64,000 bases of DNA from an uncultured Lachnospiraceae bacterium (GTDB lineage Bacteria; Bacillota; Clostridia; Lachnospirales; Lachnospiraceae). Location of the stretch: assembly GCA_910583605.1 (NCBI GenBank), contig CAJTXN010000006.1:103554-167553 (forward strand), written 5' to 3'. Position 1 is the stretch's first letter; each line of letters starts with the position of its first letter. Below are positions 44,465 through 54,531 of the stretch, in pieces. The notes under the pieces are model-generated. The model was not told the origin of the DNA. It did no database searches and saw only the letters and a program-made list of their open reading frames with translations. Made by a program: the position numbers and the translations under genes.

Positions 44465-45652
44465 ATGGAAAAATTATTATTTACTTCCGAATCAGTAACT
44501 GAAGGACATCCGGATAAAATCTGTGACCAGATATCGGATGCGGTATTGGATGCATTATTGGAACAGGACCCGATGAGCCGTGTGGCCTGCGAGACCTGTA
44601 CAACCACGGGACTTGTGCTGGTTATGGGTGAAATTACTTCAAAAGCAAATATAAATATTCAACAGATCGTCAGAGATACCGTCTGTGAAATCGGATATGA
44701 TGATTCGGCAAAGGGCTTTGACGGACATACCTGCGGAGTCATGGTTTCTCTGGATGAACAGTCCACGGATATTGCCATGGGTGTGAATAAAGCACTGGAA
44801 GCAAAAGAAAACACCATGACGGACGAGGAAATTGAGGCTATTGGAGCAGGAGACCAGGGGATGATGTTCGGTTTTGCTTCCAACGAAACGGAAGAATATA
44901 TGCCTTATCCCATCGCTTTGGCACATAAACTGGCATTAAAGCTGACAGAGGTTCGTAAGAACGGTACCCTGCCATATCTTCGTCCTGACGGTAAGACGCA
45001 GGTAACGGTAGAATATGATGAGGCAGGAAGACCGGTTCACCTGAATGCAGTGGTATTATCCACACAGCATGATGCAGACATCAGTCAGGAACAGATTCAT
45101 GCAGATATTAAAAAATATGTATTTGACCCGGTGCTTCCGACTGAATTACTGGATGAGAATACAAAGTATTTTATTAATCCTACCGGAAGGTTTGTAATCG
45201 GCGGACCGAACGGTGACAGCGGTCTTACCGGAAGAAAGATCATTGTGGATACATATGGCGGATATGCCCGTCACGGCGGCGGAGCTTTTTCAGGAAAGGA
45301 CTGTACAAAGGTTGACCGTTCCGCAGCTTATGCAGCCAGATATGTTGCGAAAAATATTGTGGCTGCCGGCCTTGCCGACAAATGTGAAATCCAGCTTTCC
45401 TATGCCATCGGAGTGGCACAGCCGACTTCCGTTATGGTGGATACAATGGGTACCGGTAAGATCAAAGATGATAAGCTGGTGGAAATCATCAGGGAAAATT
45501 TTGATCTGAGACCGGCCGGAATTATTAAAATGTTGGATTTGAGAAGACCGATTTATAAGCAGACTGCAGCATACGGACACTTTGGCAGAAACGATCTGGA
45601 CCTGCCATGGGAGAAACTTGATAAGGTTGAATTACTGAAAAAGTATTTGTAA
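44465..45652 (+). CDS. metK: S-adenosylmethionine synthetase
   Basis: A 395-residue enzyme making SAM from methionine and ATP. Seen: FTSESVTEGHPDKICDQISD at the N-terminus, GAGDQGMMFG for the ATP loop, and GGAFSGKDCTKVDRSAAY with the phosphate-binding Lys. Full-length and intact. An S-box riboswitch with its terminator controls it. GAAAGGA precedes the start. It is a single-gene unit ended by a strong terminator. Confidence 0.98.
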   Translation: MEKLLFTSESVTEGHPDKICDQISDAVLDALLEQDPMSRVACETCTTTGLVLVMGEITSKANINIQQIVRDTVCEIGYDDSAKGFDGHTCGVMVSLDEQSTDIAMGVNKALEAKENTMTDEEIEAIGAGDQGMMFGFASNETEEYMPYPIALAHKLALKLTEVRKNGTLPYLRPDGKTQVTVEYDEAGRPVHLNAVVLSTQHDADISQEQIHADIKKYVFDPVLPTELLDENTKYFINPTGRFVIGGPNGDSGLTGRKIIVDTYGGYARHGGGAFSGKDCTKVDRSAAYAARYVAKNIVAAGLADKCEIQLSYAIGVAQPTSVMVDTMGTGKIKDDKLVEIIRENFDLRPAGIIKMLDLRRPIYKQTAAYGHFGRNDLDLPWEKLDKVELLKKYL

Positions 45653-45678
45653 ACAGCTGGTGTTAACTGAATAAATTA

Positions 45679-45736
45679 AAAAATGGAGTTATATCGTTTC
45701 CGAAATATATTGAAACGGTATAATTCCATTTTTTAT
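45679..45736 (+). terminator. Long terminator after metK
   Basis: AAAAATGGAGTTATATCGTTTC pairs imperfectly with GAAACGGTATAATTCCATTTTT, ending in six T. Confidence 0.88.
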
Positions 45737-45876
45737 CCATGCATCTTCGAAGGGTATTTTAGAAAGAATTTATTATTTAATTTAATTCTTTATTAGTGTT
45801 TTCCTGCTGATTGTGTTAAAATACTGATATGATTATATGATATTAATAATAGCAGCATGATTGAATGGGAGCAAAT

Positions 45877-47397
45877 ATGAAATTCAGAACCAAGATTAAG
45901 TTATCCTTCATAGTGCTTACAATAATTCCGATTCTTGCCATGGCCGTGGTTCTTTTTTATATTGGGACGAGTCAGCTCCGGTCCATGGAAAGGAAGTATG
46001 GTGTAGATGATATCGGCATTGAAAGCATTTCTAACCCAACCAGAATATACAGTAAGATAACAAAGGATGTCCATAATGAGATTCTGACCATGATCAGCAG
46101 TGATACCGGACAGCTGGAGGATATGGAAACTCTGGAACGGATAAATGAAAAGTTAGAGATGAAATTTTCTTTTCTCGTTGTTAAAAAAAATGGAAAGATT
46201 TTGTTTAACGGTGGCAAGGAGCATGACGAGGAGATAGAGAAATTACCAAATTATCAGGATGAATCCGGATATACCAGTGAAAACATGGTGAGCAGTTATA
46301 TTTACGGAGATTACAAGTATCTGATTAAGCAGATTGATTTTATGTTTCCGGGTGATAATAAAGGAAGTATCTATATAATGACCGGTCTGGATGAAATCGT
46401 ACCCCAGGTGAAAAAGCTGTGTCTGCAGATGCTTCTGTCCGTGATCGGTGTGGTTCTGGTAACGGCCATGTTGCTTACCGTCTGGATTTACCAGAGTATG
46501 ATGCGGCCGATTCGCAGACTTACAGAAGCAACCCAGAGGATTGCAGAAGGTGATCTGGATTTTACTATTGAGACTGATGATAAAGATGAGTTTGGTGAGT
46601 TGTGCGGAGATTTTGAAATCATGAGAAAGCGTCTGAAGGATTCTGCCGAGGACAGGGTACGAGACGAAGAGGAAAGCAAGGAACTGATCAGTAACATTTC
46701 CCATGACCTTAAGACGCCGATTACGGCCATTAAGGGTTATGTGGAAGGTATTATGGACGGCGTTGCCGATACACCGGAGAAAATGGAACGTTATATCAAA
46801 ACCATTTATAATAAAGCCAATGATATGGATAAGTTAATCGGAGAATTAACGGTTTATTCCAAGATTGATACCAACAGGATTCCTTATAATTTTGCAAAGG
46901 TGAATGTAGATGAATATTTTTCGGATTGTGTGGATGAGATATCCATTGAACTGGAGGCAAAAAATATCCGCCTGAATTATTTTAATTATGTGGATAAAAA
47001 CACGGTTATCATTGCAGATGTAGAGCAGATGAAGCGTGTCATCAATAATATCATCAGCAATTCCGTGAAGTATATCGGCAATAAGCAGGGAGCGCTGAAT
47101 ATCAGGATTAATGATGATAACGATTTTATTCATGTGGAAATTGAGGATAACGGGAAAGGAATAGAGGCAAAAGATATACCATATATATTTGACCGTTTTT
47201 ACCGGACCGACGCTTCGCGCAATTCCAATCAGGGAGGAAGCGGTATCGGGTTATCCATTGTAAAAAAGATTATCGAGGTGCATGGAGGGAAGATTTGGGC
47301 CACCAGCAAGCCGGATACGGGTACTACAATGCATTTTATAATCAGAAAATATATAGAACCGGAGGCAGGTACAAGTGAGCAGAATATTGATCATTGA
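45877..47397 (+). CDS. Sensor histidine kinase
   Basis: A 506-residue membrane kinase with two membrane segments (about 8-29 and 182-206) enclosing a 150-residue sensor domain. A HAMP linker (about 207-260), the H-box NISHDLKTP with phospho-acceptor His276, the N-box NNIISNSVKY, then DNGKGI, FDRFYR and GSGIGLSI of the ATPase follow. The signal is unknown. It forms a pair with the response regulator that overlaps its 3' end by 23 bases. Start chosen at the ATG after GGGAG. No obvious target genes are next to it except the permease downstream. Confidence 0.95.
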   Translation: MKFRTKIKLSFIVLTIIPILAMAVVLFYIGTSQLRSMERKYGVDDIGIESISNPTRIYSKITKDVHNEILTMISSDTGQLEDMETLERINEKLEMKFSFLVVKKNGKILFNGGKEHDEEIEKLPNYQDESGYTSENMVSSYIYGDYKYLIKQIDFMFPGDNKGSIYIMTGLDEIVPQVKKLCLQMLLSVIGVVLVTAMLLTVWIYQSMMRPIRRLTEATQRIAEGDLDFTIETDDKDEFGELCGDFEIMRKRLKDSAEDRVRDEEESKELISNISHDLKTPITAIKGYVEGIMDGVADTPEKMERYIKTIYNKANDMDKLIGELTVYSKIDTNRIPYNFAKVNVDEYFSDCVDEISIELEAKNIRLNYFNYVDKNTVIIADVEQMKRVINNIISNSVKYIGNKQGALNIRINDDNDFIHVEIEDNGKGIEAKDIPYIFDRFYRTDASRNSNQGGSGIGLSIVKKIIEVHGGKIWATSKPDTGTTMHFIIRKYIEPEAGTSEQNIDH

Positions 47398-48064
47398 AGA
47401 TGAAGAAAGTATAGCGGAATTGGAAAAGGATTATCTGGAGTTAAGTGGCTTTGAGGTTGCGATTGAGAACTCGGGAGACGTGGGTCTTAAACGGGCAATG
47501 GCAGAAGAATTTAATCTGATCATTCTGGATTTAATGCTGCCGGAGATAGACGGTTTTGAGATTTGCAGACAGGTGCGGGAGAAGAAAAATACCCCGATCC
47601 TTATGGTTTCCGCCAAGAAAGATGATATTGACAAGATCAGAGGTCTGGGGCTGGGAGCCGATGATTATATGACAAAACCATTTAGTCCCAGCGAAATGGT
47701 TGCCAGAGTGAAAGCCCATCTGGCCCGATATGAAAGACTCATTGGCACAGGTGTGCAGGAAAACGATATGATTGAAATCCGGGGATTAAAGATTGATAAA
47801 ACTGCAAGAAGGGTTTATCTGAATGGGGAAGAAAAAATATTCACAACAAAAGAATTTGATCTGCTGACATTTCTTGCCCAGAATCCAAACCGGGTATTTT
47901 CCAAAGAGGAATTATTCAGTAAGATTTGGGGGATGGAGTCTGTGGGAGAAATTGCAACCGTTACCGTGCATATTAAGAAAATCAGGGAGAAAATTGAATA
48001 TTCCACATCAAAGCCCCAGTATATCGAAACCATATGGGGCGTGGGCTATCGTTTTAAGGTTTAA
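47375..48064 (+). CDS. OmpR-family response regulator
   Basis: A 229-residue regulator: receiver domain with acidic pair EDEE, phospho-acceptor Asp52 in ILDLMLPEIDG and a conserved Lys in SAKKDDID, then an OmpR/PhoB winged helix (about 130-228; FTTKEFDLLTFLAQNP, TVTVHIKKIREKI). GTG start nine bases after GGAGG inside the kinase gene, so translation is coupled. Regulated genes are not visible here. Confidence 0.95.
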   Translation: MSRILIIEDEESIAELEKDYLELSGFEVAIENSGDVGLKRAMAEEFNLIILDLMLPEIDGFEICRQVREKKNTPILMVSAKKDDIDKIRGLGLGADDYMTKPFSPSEMVARVKAHLARYERLIGTGVQENDMIEIRGLKIDKTARRVYLNGEEKIFTTKEFDLLTFLAQNPNRVFSKEELFSKIWGMESVGEIATVTVHIKKIREKIEYSTSKPQYIETIWGVGYRFKV

Positions 48065-48142
48065 ATCATATAAATAATTCTCCATTTTTTGAACATACTA
48101 CTCTTACCATCAGTATTTTTATGCATATCAGTAGGAGACAGT

Positions 48143-49165
48143 ATGGAATTAGGGGAGAAAAGCAGATATTTTTTGAAAATATTACTGGCAGTCATAGGTG
48201 TGTATATTTTGTTCAAATATATGCTTGTACTATTTCTGCCTTTTGTTATTGCATATGCATTAGCCTTTTTTCTGACGCCGATTGTAAATTATCTGACAAA
48301 AGTAACCAGGATCAAACGGGGGATTATTACATTTGTGGTATTGACCATTGTGCTTGTTATTTTAGGACTGCTCATTGCACTTTTGGTGATAACCGCAGCA
48401 AATCAGCTTATGGATATGGTGAATAACAGCAAGCATTATGAGAAAATGTTTTATGGCGTTGTGGATGATGCCTGCTGTACGGTTGAAAGATATTTTGGTG
48501 TGGACAAAAATAAAGTATTTGAATATGTAAGCAGCAATGTGCAAAACTTTTGGGACGGTTATCAGAAGGATACGATTGTGAAGCTGATGGATACTTCTGC
48601 AATGACCATTATGGCGGTTGTTAAGATTCTGATATTTATTTTTACGGCAGCCATAGCCACTTTTTACATGGTTGTATCCAGAGAGGAAATCAGAAAGAAA
48701 AAGAGCGAAAGCATTTTTTATAAAGAAATCAGTGCCGTAATGGGGAATGTTTATAAGGTATCGGTATCCTATATCAGAACCCAGCTGATTATTATGTTTT
48801 TTACAACGATCATCTGTTATGGTGGTCTGTTGCTCATAAAAAATAAATATGCACTGATCATAGCCCTGGTGGTAGGTGTATTAGATGCCCTGCCGTTATT
48901 TGGCGTGGGTGCGGTTCTGGTACCCTGGGGCATTATTCTGCTTATCATGGGGAATTATTATCATGCAGCGGTTATTTTAATCGTATTTGTAATCTGTTAT
49001 GTACTGCGGGAAGTTGCAGAGCCGCGGCTGATGGGGCATGGAATAGGAATCTCGCCGCTGATGACGATAGTATCCATGTATGTGGGGTTTGAACTGTTTG
49101 GGATTGCAGGAGTACTGCTGGGACCGATTGCGTATGTTGTGTTGAGGACGATTATTAATGTATGA
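48143..49165 (+). CDS. AI-2E/YtvI-like membrane permease
   Basis: A 340-residue polytopic protein of the AI-2E transporter family with about seven membrane segments. Its C-terminal block (DALPLFGVGAVLVPWG, LREVAEPRLMGHGIGISPL) is close to sporulation-associated YtvI. The substrate of the family is largely unproven. Start chosen at the ATG after AGGAG. It is 78 bases after the response regulator and might be its target or on its transcript. Confidence 0.85.
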   Translation: MELGEKSRYFLKILLAVIGVYILFKYMLVLFLPFVIAYALAFFLTPIVNYLTKVTRIKRGIITFVVLTIVLVILGLLIALLVITAANQLMDMVNNSKHYEKMFYGVVDDACCTVERYFGVDKNKVFEYVSSNVQNFWDGYQKDTIVKLMDTSAMTIMAVVKILIFIFTAAIATFYMVVSREEIRKKKSESIFYKEISAVMGNVYKVSVSYIRTQLIIMFFTTIICYGGLLLIKNKYALIIALVVGVLDALPLFGVGAVLVPWGIILLIMGNYYHAAVILIVFVICYVLREVAEPRLMGHGIGISPLMTIVSMYVGFELFGIAGVLLGPIAYVVLRTIINV

Positions 49166-49239
49166 AAAGGTACCCAAAAGATGGGGCTTTTTTTGTAGCT
49201 TTTATAATAAAATATATTTGAAAGTAAACTACGAAGTAA

Positions 49240-49404
49240 TATATACTAAATCCGTATTTATCATTAGAAAAAAATTGGCAGCCAAGTACGGTAGCATTTG
49301 ATTTACCTGAACATTATGTATTTTCTAATCATTATAATTTGGAAAAAATACAATCAGTACTAAGACATATTATGAAACTTGTGGAGGTTCAATATGTAAT
49401 GTAG
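49240..49404 (+). pseudogene. 3' remnant of an unknown gene
   Basis: An open stretch of 54 codons between two stops reads like real protein (NWQPSTVAFDLPEHYVFSNH, IQSVLRHIMKLVEVQYVM) but has no start codon with a ribosome site and no upstream part in any frame. It lies in a very AT-rich patch that also holds the next small gene. It is probably the tail of a deleted gene; the family is unknown. Confidence 0.4.
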
Positions 49405-49443
49405 CATTTAGATATAAATAAAACATAGAAAGTAGTGTTAATA

Positions 49444-49659
49444 ATGAATCCAAAAAAATTAAGTGCAAAAACACGATATATTATATGTATAATCCTTATG
49501 TGGATTGGTCATATTTTAGGCTTTACGGGATTGCTCATACGGGATGATGATAGCTTTGGGGTATCTCTTTATATGACAATTATTTTTTTACTATTACTTA
49601 TTTATTTTGTAATAAAATTTGTGCAATATTGCAACCAAATGAAAAGAAAACAACGATAA
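49444..49659 (+). CDS. Small two-segment membrane protein
   Basis: A 71-residue protein with two membrane segments (about 13-32 and 43-62) joined by the acidic turn RDDDSFG, and a basic tail (KRKQR). No family was recognised and the ribosome site is poor; a GTG at 49435 is an alternative start. The patch is more AT-rich than its surroundings, hinting at recent arrival. A strong terminator follows, which supports a real transcript. Confidence 0.5.
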   Translation: MNPKKLSAKTRYIICIILMWIGHILGFTGLLIRDDDSFGVSLYMTIIFLLLLIYFVIKFVQYCNQMKRKQR

Positions 49660-49682
49660 TTAAAATATTCTGAAATTATAAT

Positions 49683-49717
49683 GTTCCGGATATGCATTAA
49701 ATATCCGGAACTGTTTT
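49683..49717 (+). terminator. Terminator after the small membrane protein
   Basis: GTTCCGGATAT pairs with ATATCCGGAAC around seven bases, followed by TGTTTTT. Confidence 0.88.
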
Positions 49718-49778
49718 TATCCATAATATTTACAAAAGATATAAAAATTTATTCTAGGAACAGACAGCCATATTGTGT

Positions 49779-49784
49779 TATAAT
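49779..49784 (+). promoter_or_regulatory. Extended -10 promoter of the GGDEF gene
   Basis: TGTTATAAT matches an extended -10 (TGnTATAAT) 64 bases before the start codon. Confidence 0.6.
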
Positions 49785-49847
49785 GGACTAAATGAGGAGT
49801 GCTTAAAGGATTAAAGTCAATTGGCAATTATTGAAAGGAGCAAATCT

Positions 49848-52800
49848 ATGGATATACAAAGTGATATAAAACTAACGGATATGTTTGGTCTGCTTTTTAA
49901 TAATTATGTTAATGAATACAAAATTCAGGAAAATATGGCCGCTATAAAATATTATAGCGGCATGACGGTTTCCGATATGGAAATAAATGAAAAGATAATA
50001 AATCTGGAATCCTCCGTGATATTTAAAAATCATATTTACCGGCAGGATGTTATGCAGGAAGCCTATGAACCGTTTTTATCCTGGATTTATGAGATTTTTC
50101 ACCGGTATTATGATATCAGTGCGGAAGAGTTTTTGAACAATGCCGGGGTATATCCTTTAATGATTCCTATGTTTCGAAATTATCTGGAGCTGGGAAAGTT
50201 TGGAAGACTGGACCAGAGAATTGTCAGCGAAGGAGTGTATGAAAGAAGCCGGCTTCTGGAAGCGATTATTAATATTTTAAATTATATTTCACTGGAACAC
50301 AGGCTGCTTGCCGTTATTCAAAAAATACATTATGCAGAATCCTCCGTGCTGGACTTATTATTATACATGATAAATCACAGACTTCAAAACAATATCATGG
50401 TGGTCATTACCTTTAATGATACCCATAAACCGGCAATGCATGTGCTGGAGCGGTATATGGATCTGATACAGATGCTGAAGAAAAATCAGCTTGTGATTGA
50501 CTGCATTAATGAAAATAATCTTCCGGAAACCAGAGAGTTATCTATATTTACATTGGAGGAAGAGGCGATAAACAGATATCTGGTTTTAATCAGTAATATG
50601 ATGGATACACTGGCCTATGACCAGGCAGAATATTATCTGGAACTCCTGTATCATAAATATGAGGTGGAAAAATACGAAATCGGGGATTTGGAACGATTGG
50701 AATTTTTGAAGATATACGGACTGACAAGCGTATATAATTATAACATGAAGATGGCACATATTGTCTGTGACAGAATTGCAATTATGGAAAATTTTAAAGA
50801 AAACTATGCCGCAGGATATATTTACAATTATATATCAGCCCTGGCAAAAGTGTATAGTGGACAGAAGGACGTTGCCGGCGGACATGTGGAACGCTGCCGG
50901 GAATTTGCAGGACATCTTTCGGGCAGACTGCCTTGGTATTTTGCAGATGTATTGTTCTGTTTTGTATGGTTTGACGGCTGGAGAGATATTTTTTTATGGG
51001 ATGAAGATATCAGCCTGCCGGAAGAATTTTATGAGAAAGCATTGGAATATGAAGACTATAATCTGCTGAGCTATATATATTTCTTTGGTTTTGTCAAAGG
51101 CGATATGGGACGGAATACGGGTGTGGACGAAAGCGGTCTGAGAGGCTGCGAGAAGTCACCGTATTTTAAACTTGGAATGAAGTATGCCGATATGGTGGGT
51201 AATCAGGAGATTAAACTGCGGGCATGGGAGAAAAATGTAGTTGTTGCTGCCAGAATCGGTAATTTTAATGATGTCATCTATTATTATAAAAAATGTCTGG
51301 AACTGTTGGAAGGTCAGAACCGTGATATTGACATGGGGATGATTTATAACGGCCTTGGATATAATTGTATAACAGGTGAGAGATTTGAAGAAGCTAAAAA
51401 CTATTTTGCAAAATCCATTAAAATTTTTTATGAAAAAGAGAATCCGCAGCTGCTTTGTGAGGCATTATATAATACAGCCATATGTGCCGTAGTGACGAAA
51501 GAATATCAGAGTGCCAAAATATGCATGGAATTGATATTGAACATTGTGGAACGTTTGGGGATAGAGCGGATACGGGTGTGCAATATATCCAAAGTGCATG
51601 GTGTGATTATTTTGTCCTGTCTGCGGCTGGGGCAGGAACATGAAGCAAAACTTTATTTTGATAAGATGCGGCTGGTTATGCGCCATTTGTTTGAGACGGA
51701 TCATGAGCCGGATTATGCATACTGGGATGACGATATGTTCCTGTATTATCTGATTGATGAAATTATGAAACATAATCAAAATGATTTAGAAGGAGCCCTC
51801 AGGGATTTTCATGGCGCAAAGTTTCATTACGTCAGGGAAAAAGGAAATCAGTTTTATGTATATAATGAGCTGATTATGGAAACAGTTGAAGTAATGAGGG
51901 AAATGGGTGAAGAAGATAAAGCGTGCCGTCTTTTGGAAGAAGCGATTCAGGGATTGAAAAAAGGTATGTATGAGTATCAGGCAAAAGAACTGGAAGCATA
52001 TCAGAGAGGACTTCCGTTTGACGGCGGCAAGATGGGAGATGTAAAGGAAGTAATAGATTTTGACGGAATCCGCACCATGATATGGAAGCTTGGGATGGAA
52101 AATGACATGAAAAATATGGCAAAATCCCTGGACTTCCTTGAAACCTGGGTAGAATTGTTAAACAGGGACTGCAGCAGTGTGGAAACACTGATTGAAAGTG
52201 CAATGCTGACCATGAAAAACAGTTACAGTATTGATGAACTGATATATATAGAAAAGACGGATTCGGGAGCGAACGTCCGGTTTCAGGACTCCGGCATGGA
52301 ATTCAGCCCGGCACAGGCAGAACAGACCGTTGCATATTTTGGAAAATATCCCAATAAAATGGTTCTGACAAGATTTGACCGTTCTTTTGATAAGTATGAA
52401 GAACTGGTAGAATTATTCGGAAGAAATAAGGTGGTTTCCATGGTGGGAGTGCCGCTGACATACAAGGGAGTACCGAAGCATATCCTGATTGCCATACGGA
52501 CGGAACATGTACATTTTACCGAGAATCTGAAACGTTTTACCGAAGAAGAAATGGAAATCTTTCGGACCACATTCCGGCAGCTGATTGATGCCATTAACCG
52601 GGAGGAGATTAAAAAGAAGCTGGAGGAAAGTTCTGTTACGGACATTCTGACCGGGCTGCTGAACCGACAGGGAATGAAAAAGAAACTGGAAGAAGAATTT
52701 GACAGAATGGCGCTGGAAGGCAGAATGGCCATGCGTTTTACTTTGATTTATATGGATTTGGATAATTTTAAATATTGTAATGACACCTTTGGACATGATA

Positions 52801-53174
52801 TCGGAGATTTGGTTCTGATCGAATTTTCCAATCTGATGAAACATATTGTCGAACATCAGGGTTATATTATCCGGTATGGCGGAGATGAATTTGTTATTAT
52901 ACTGCCGGAACAGCAGCTCTGTTCGGGAATACTGATCATACAAAATATTTTAAGGGCCTTAAGAAATAATCATGGTTTCAAGGAGGCCATTGAAAATAAA
53001 CTGGGCAGGAAGATACTGATTAAAAATCAATATGAAGTTTCCTGTTCCGCAGGGGTATCTTCCGAAGAATGTTTTAGTTATGCAGGGATTACGGAATTGT
53101 TAAAGAAGGCAGACCAGGCGTTATATAAGGTTAAAATGTCTACAAAACATGATTATGAGGTATGGACAAATTAG
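49848..53174 (+). CDS. Giant TPR-GAF-GGDEF diguanylate cyclase
   Basis: An 1108-residue cytosolic protein. Residues about 1-240 resemble a worn STAND/AAA regulator module (HRLLAVIQKIHYAESSVLDLLLY aligns with the Walker B region of such proteins), but no P-loop is seen. About 250-700 is helical, TPR-like. About 755-910 fits a GAF domain (VSMVGVPLTYKG). The last 170 residues are a GGDEF domain with intact YGGDEF (1011-1015 for the core), so it can probably make c-di-GMP. The inhibitory RxxD site is missing (EHQG). Start chosen at the ATG after AAAGGAG; it has an extended -10 promoter. No EAL domain is present. Confidence 0.88.
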   Translation: MDIQSDIKLTDMFGLLFNNYVNEYKIQENMAAIKYYSGMTVSDMEINEKIINLESSVIFKNHIYRQDVMQEAYEPFLSWIYEIFHRYYDISAEEFLNNAGVYPLMIPMFRNYLELGKFGRLDQRIVSEGVYERSRLLEAIINILNYISLEHRLLAVIQKIHYAESSVLDLLLYMINHRLQNNIMVVITFNDTHKPAMHVLERYMDLIQMLKKNQLVIDCINENNLPETRELSIFTLEEEAINRYLVLISNMMDTLAYDQAEYYLELLYHKYEVEKYEIGDLERLEFLKIYGLTSVYNYNMKMAHIVCDRIAIMENFKENYAAGYIYNYISALAKVYSGQKDVAGGHVERCREFAGHLSGRLPWYFADVLFCFVWFDGWRDIFLWDEDISLPEEFYEKALEYEDYNLLSYIYFFGFVKGDMGRNTGVDESGLRGCEKSPYFKLGMKYADMVGNQEIKLRAWEKNVVVAARIGNFNDVIYYYKKCLELLEGQNRDIDMGMIYNGLGYNCITGERFEEAKNYFAKSIKIFYEKENPQLLCEALYNTAICAVVTKEYQSAKICMELILNIVERLGIERIRVCNISKVHGVIILSCLRLGQEHEAKLYFDKMRLVMRHLFETDHEPDYAYWDDDMFLYYLIDEIMKHNQNDLEGALRDFHGAKFHYVREKGNQFYVYNELIMETVEVMREMGEEDKACRLLEEAIQGLKKGMYEYQAKELEAYQRGLPFDGGKMGDVKEVIDFDGIRTMIWKLGMENDMKNMAKSLDFLETWVELLNRDCSSVETLIESAMLTMKNSYSIDELIYIEKTDSGANVRFQDSGMEFSPAQAEQTVAYFGKYPNKMVLTRFDRSFDKYEELVELFGRNKVVSMVGVPLTYKGVPKHILIAIRTEHVHFTENLKRFTEEEMEIFRTTFRQLIDAINREEIKKKLEESSVTDILTGLLNRQGMKKKLEEEFDRMALEGRMAMRFTLIYMDLDNFKYCNDTFGHDIGDLVLIEFSNLMKHIVEHQGYIIRYGGDEFVIILPEQQLCSGILIIQNILRALRNNHGFKEAIENKLGRKILIKNQYEVSCSAGVSSEECFSYAGITELLKKADQALYKVKMSTKHDYEVWTN

Positions 53175-53231
53175 AGATATGCCGGCCTGTGAGACAGTTG
53201 GAAAGGAAATTTAAGCAGGGTGACAGATAAA

Positions 53232-54500
53232 ATGATAGATATACAGATTCCGGAGTCGGTACAGCTGATTCTGAAAACATTGATGGAACACGGATACGAG
53301 GCATATGCCGTCGGCGGATGTGTCAGGGATGCAGTTCTGGGAAGAACGCCCAATGACTGGGATATTACCACATCAGCAAAGCCGGAAGAGGTGAAGCGGT
53401 TATTTCGTAAAACCATAGATACGGGTATCGCTCATGGAACCGTAACGGTTATGCTCAATCATACGGGATATGAGGTGACTACATACCGGATTGACGGAGA
53501 GTATGAGGACGGACGGCATCCGAAGAATGTGGAATTTACCGGAAATCTGGTGGAGGATTTAAAACGAAGAGATTTTACGATTAATGCCATGGCATATAAT
53601 CATATTCATGGCCTTGTGGATGCTTTTGACGGAATCGGAGATATCAGGCGCAGGCGGATTCGGTGTGTGGGAACTCCGGCTCACCGGTTTAATGAAGATG
53701 CTTTAAGAATACTTCGGGCCGTCCGGTTTGCGGCAGGGCTTGATTTTGAAATAGAGGAAGAGACAAAAAAAGCAGTTTCTCTTCTTGCAGGAAATCTACA
53801 GAAAATCAGCAGGGAGAGAATTCAGGCGGAATTAGAGAAATTATTGATGTCCGGTCATCCTGAAAAATTGAAAATTGCTTATGAGACGGGTGTGAGTAAG
53901 GTGGTCTTTCCTGAGCTGGACCGGGTGATGGCTCTGGGGGTCGGTGATGAAGTCATAAAGCTTCTGAGCGGTATGGAGAAGAATCACTATCTGAGATGGG
54001 CGGCGCTGCTGTGCATGAGTGACCGGAAGCATAGTTCCTGTATCTTAAAAGAACTTAGGTTTGATAACAGAACAGTGGATGTGGTTTCCAGAATTGTGGA
54101 GGCGGCAAAAAAAGATATTCCTCTTACATCGCCCGGTATCCGGAGGGATATTTATGAAACCGGCGAAGATATCTACGAATATTATATTACATTTATGAAG
54201 TATTTTGCAGGCAGTTCTTTATCCGGAAAAAAAATCAGCGAGACGGATATCCGGATGTGGGAGGAATGTTATCAGGATATCATAAATAAAAAACAGTGTA
54301 TATCCATGAAGATGCTGAAGTTAAACGGCAGGGATTTAATAGAATTAGGCGTACCCCGCGGGGGAGAAATAGGGGAGGAACTGAACCGGCTTTTTTATCA
54401 GGTGCTGGACGATCCGGAGCTGAATGAAAGGGATAAACTGATTAACATATTTAAGAATCATCGCTCATACAATAACATATCGGAAGAAAATCAGCGGTAA
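53232..54500 (+). CDS. cca: CCA tRNA nucleotidyltransferase
   Basis: A 422-residue class II nucleotidyltransferase that adds or repairs the 3' CCA of tRNA. Seen: VGGCVRDAVLGRTPNDWDI with the catalytic acids, RRDFTINAMAYN, and RILRAVRFAAGLDFEIEEET of the RNA-binding region. The C-terminal half is helical and has no clear HD domain. Start: ATG at 53232 with AGGGTGA eight bases upstream; a GTG at 53220 is an alternative. The gene is probably co-transcribed with the pseudokinase gene 31 bases downstream. Confidence 0.93.
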   Translation: MIDIQIPESVQLILKTLMEHGYEAYAVGGCVRDAVLGRTPNDWDITTSAKPEEVKRLFRKTIDTGIAHGTVTVMLNHTGYEVTTYRIDGEYEDGRHPKNVEFTGNLVEDLKRRDFTINAMAYNHIHGLVDAFDGIGDIRRRRIRCVGTPAHRFNEDALRILRAVRFAAGLDFEIEEETKKAVSLLAGNLQKISRERIQAELEKLLMSGHPEKLKIAYETGVSKVVFPELDRVMALGVGDEVIKLLSGMEKNHYLRWAALLCMSDRKHSSCILKELRFDNRTVDVVSRIVEAAKKDIPLTSPGIRRDIYETGEDIYEYYITFMKYFAGSSLSGKKISETDIRMWEECYQDIINKKQCISMKMLKLNGRDLIELGVPRGGEIGEELNRLFYQVLDDPELNERDKLINIFKNHRSYNNISEENQR

Positions 54501-54531
54501 TAACAGTTGATTGAACAGGGAGGTATTTTGA

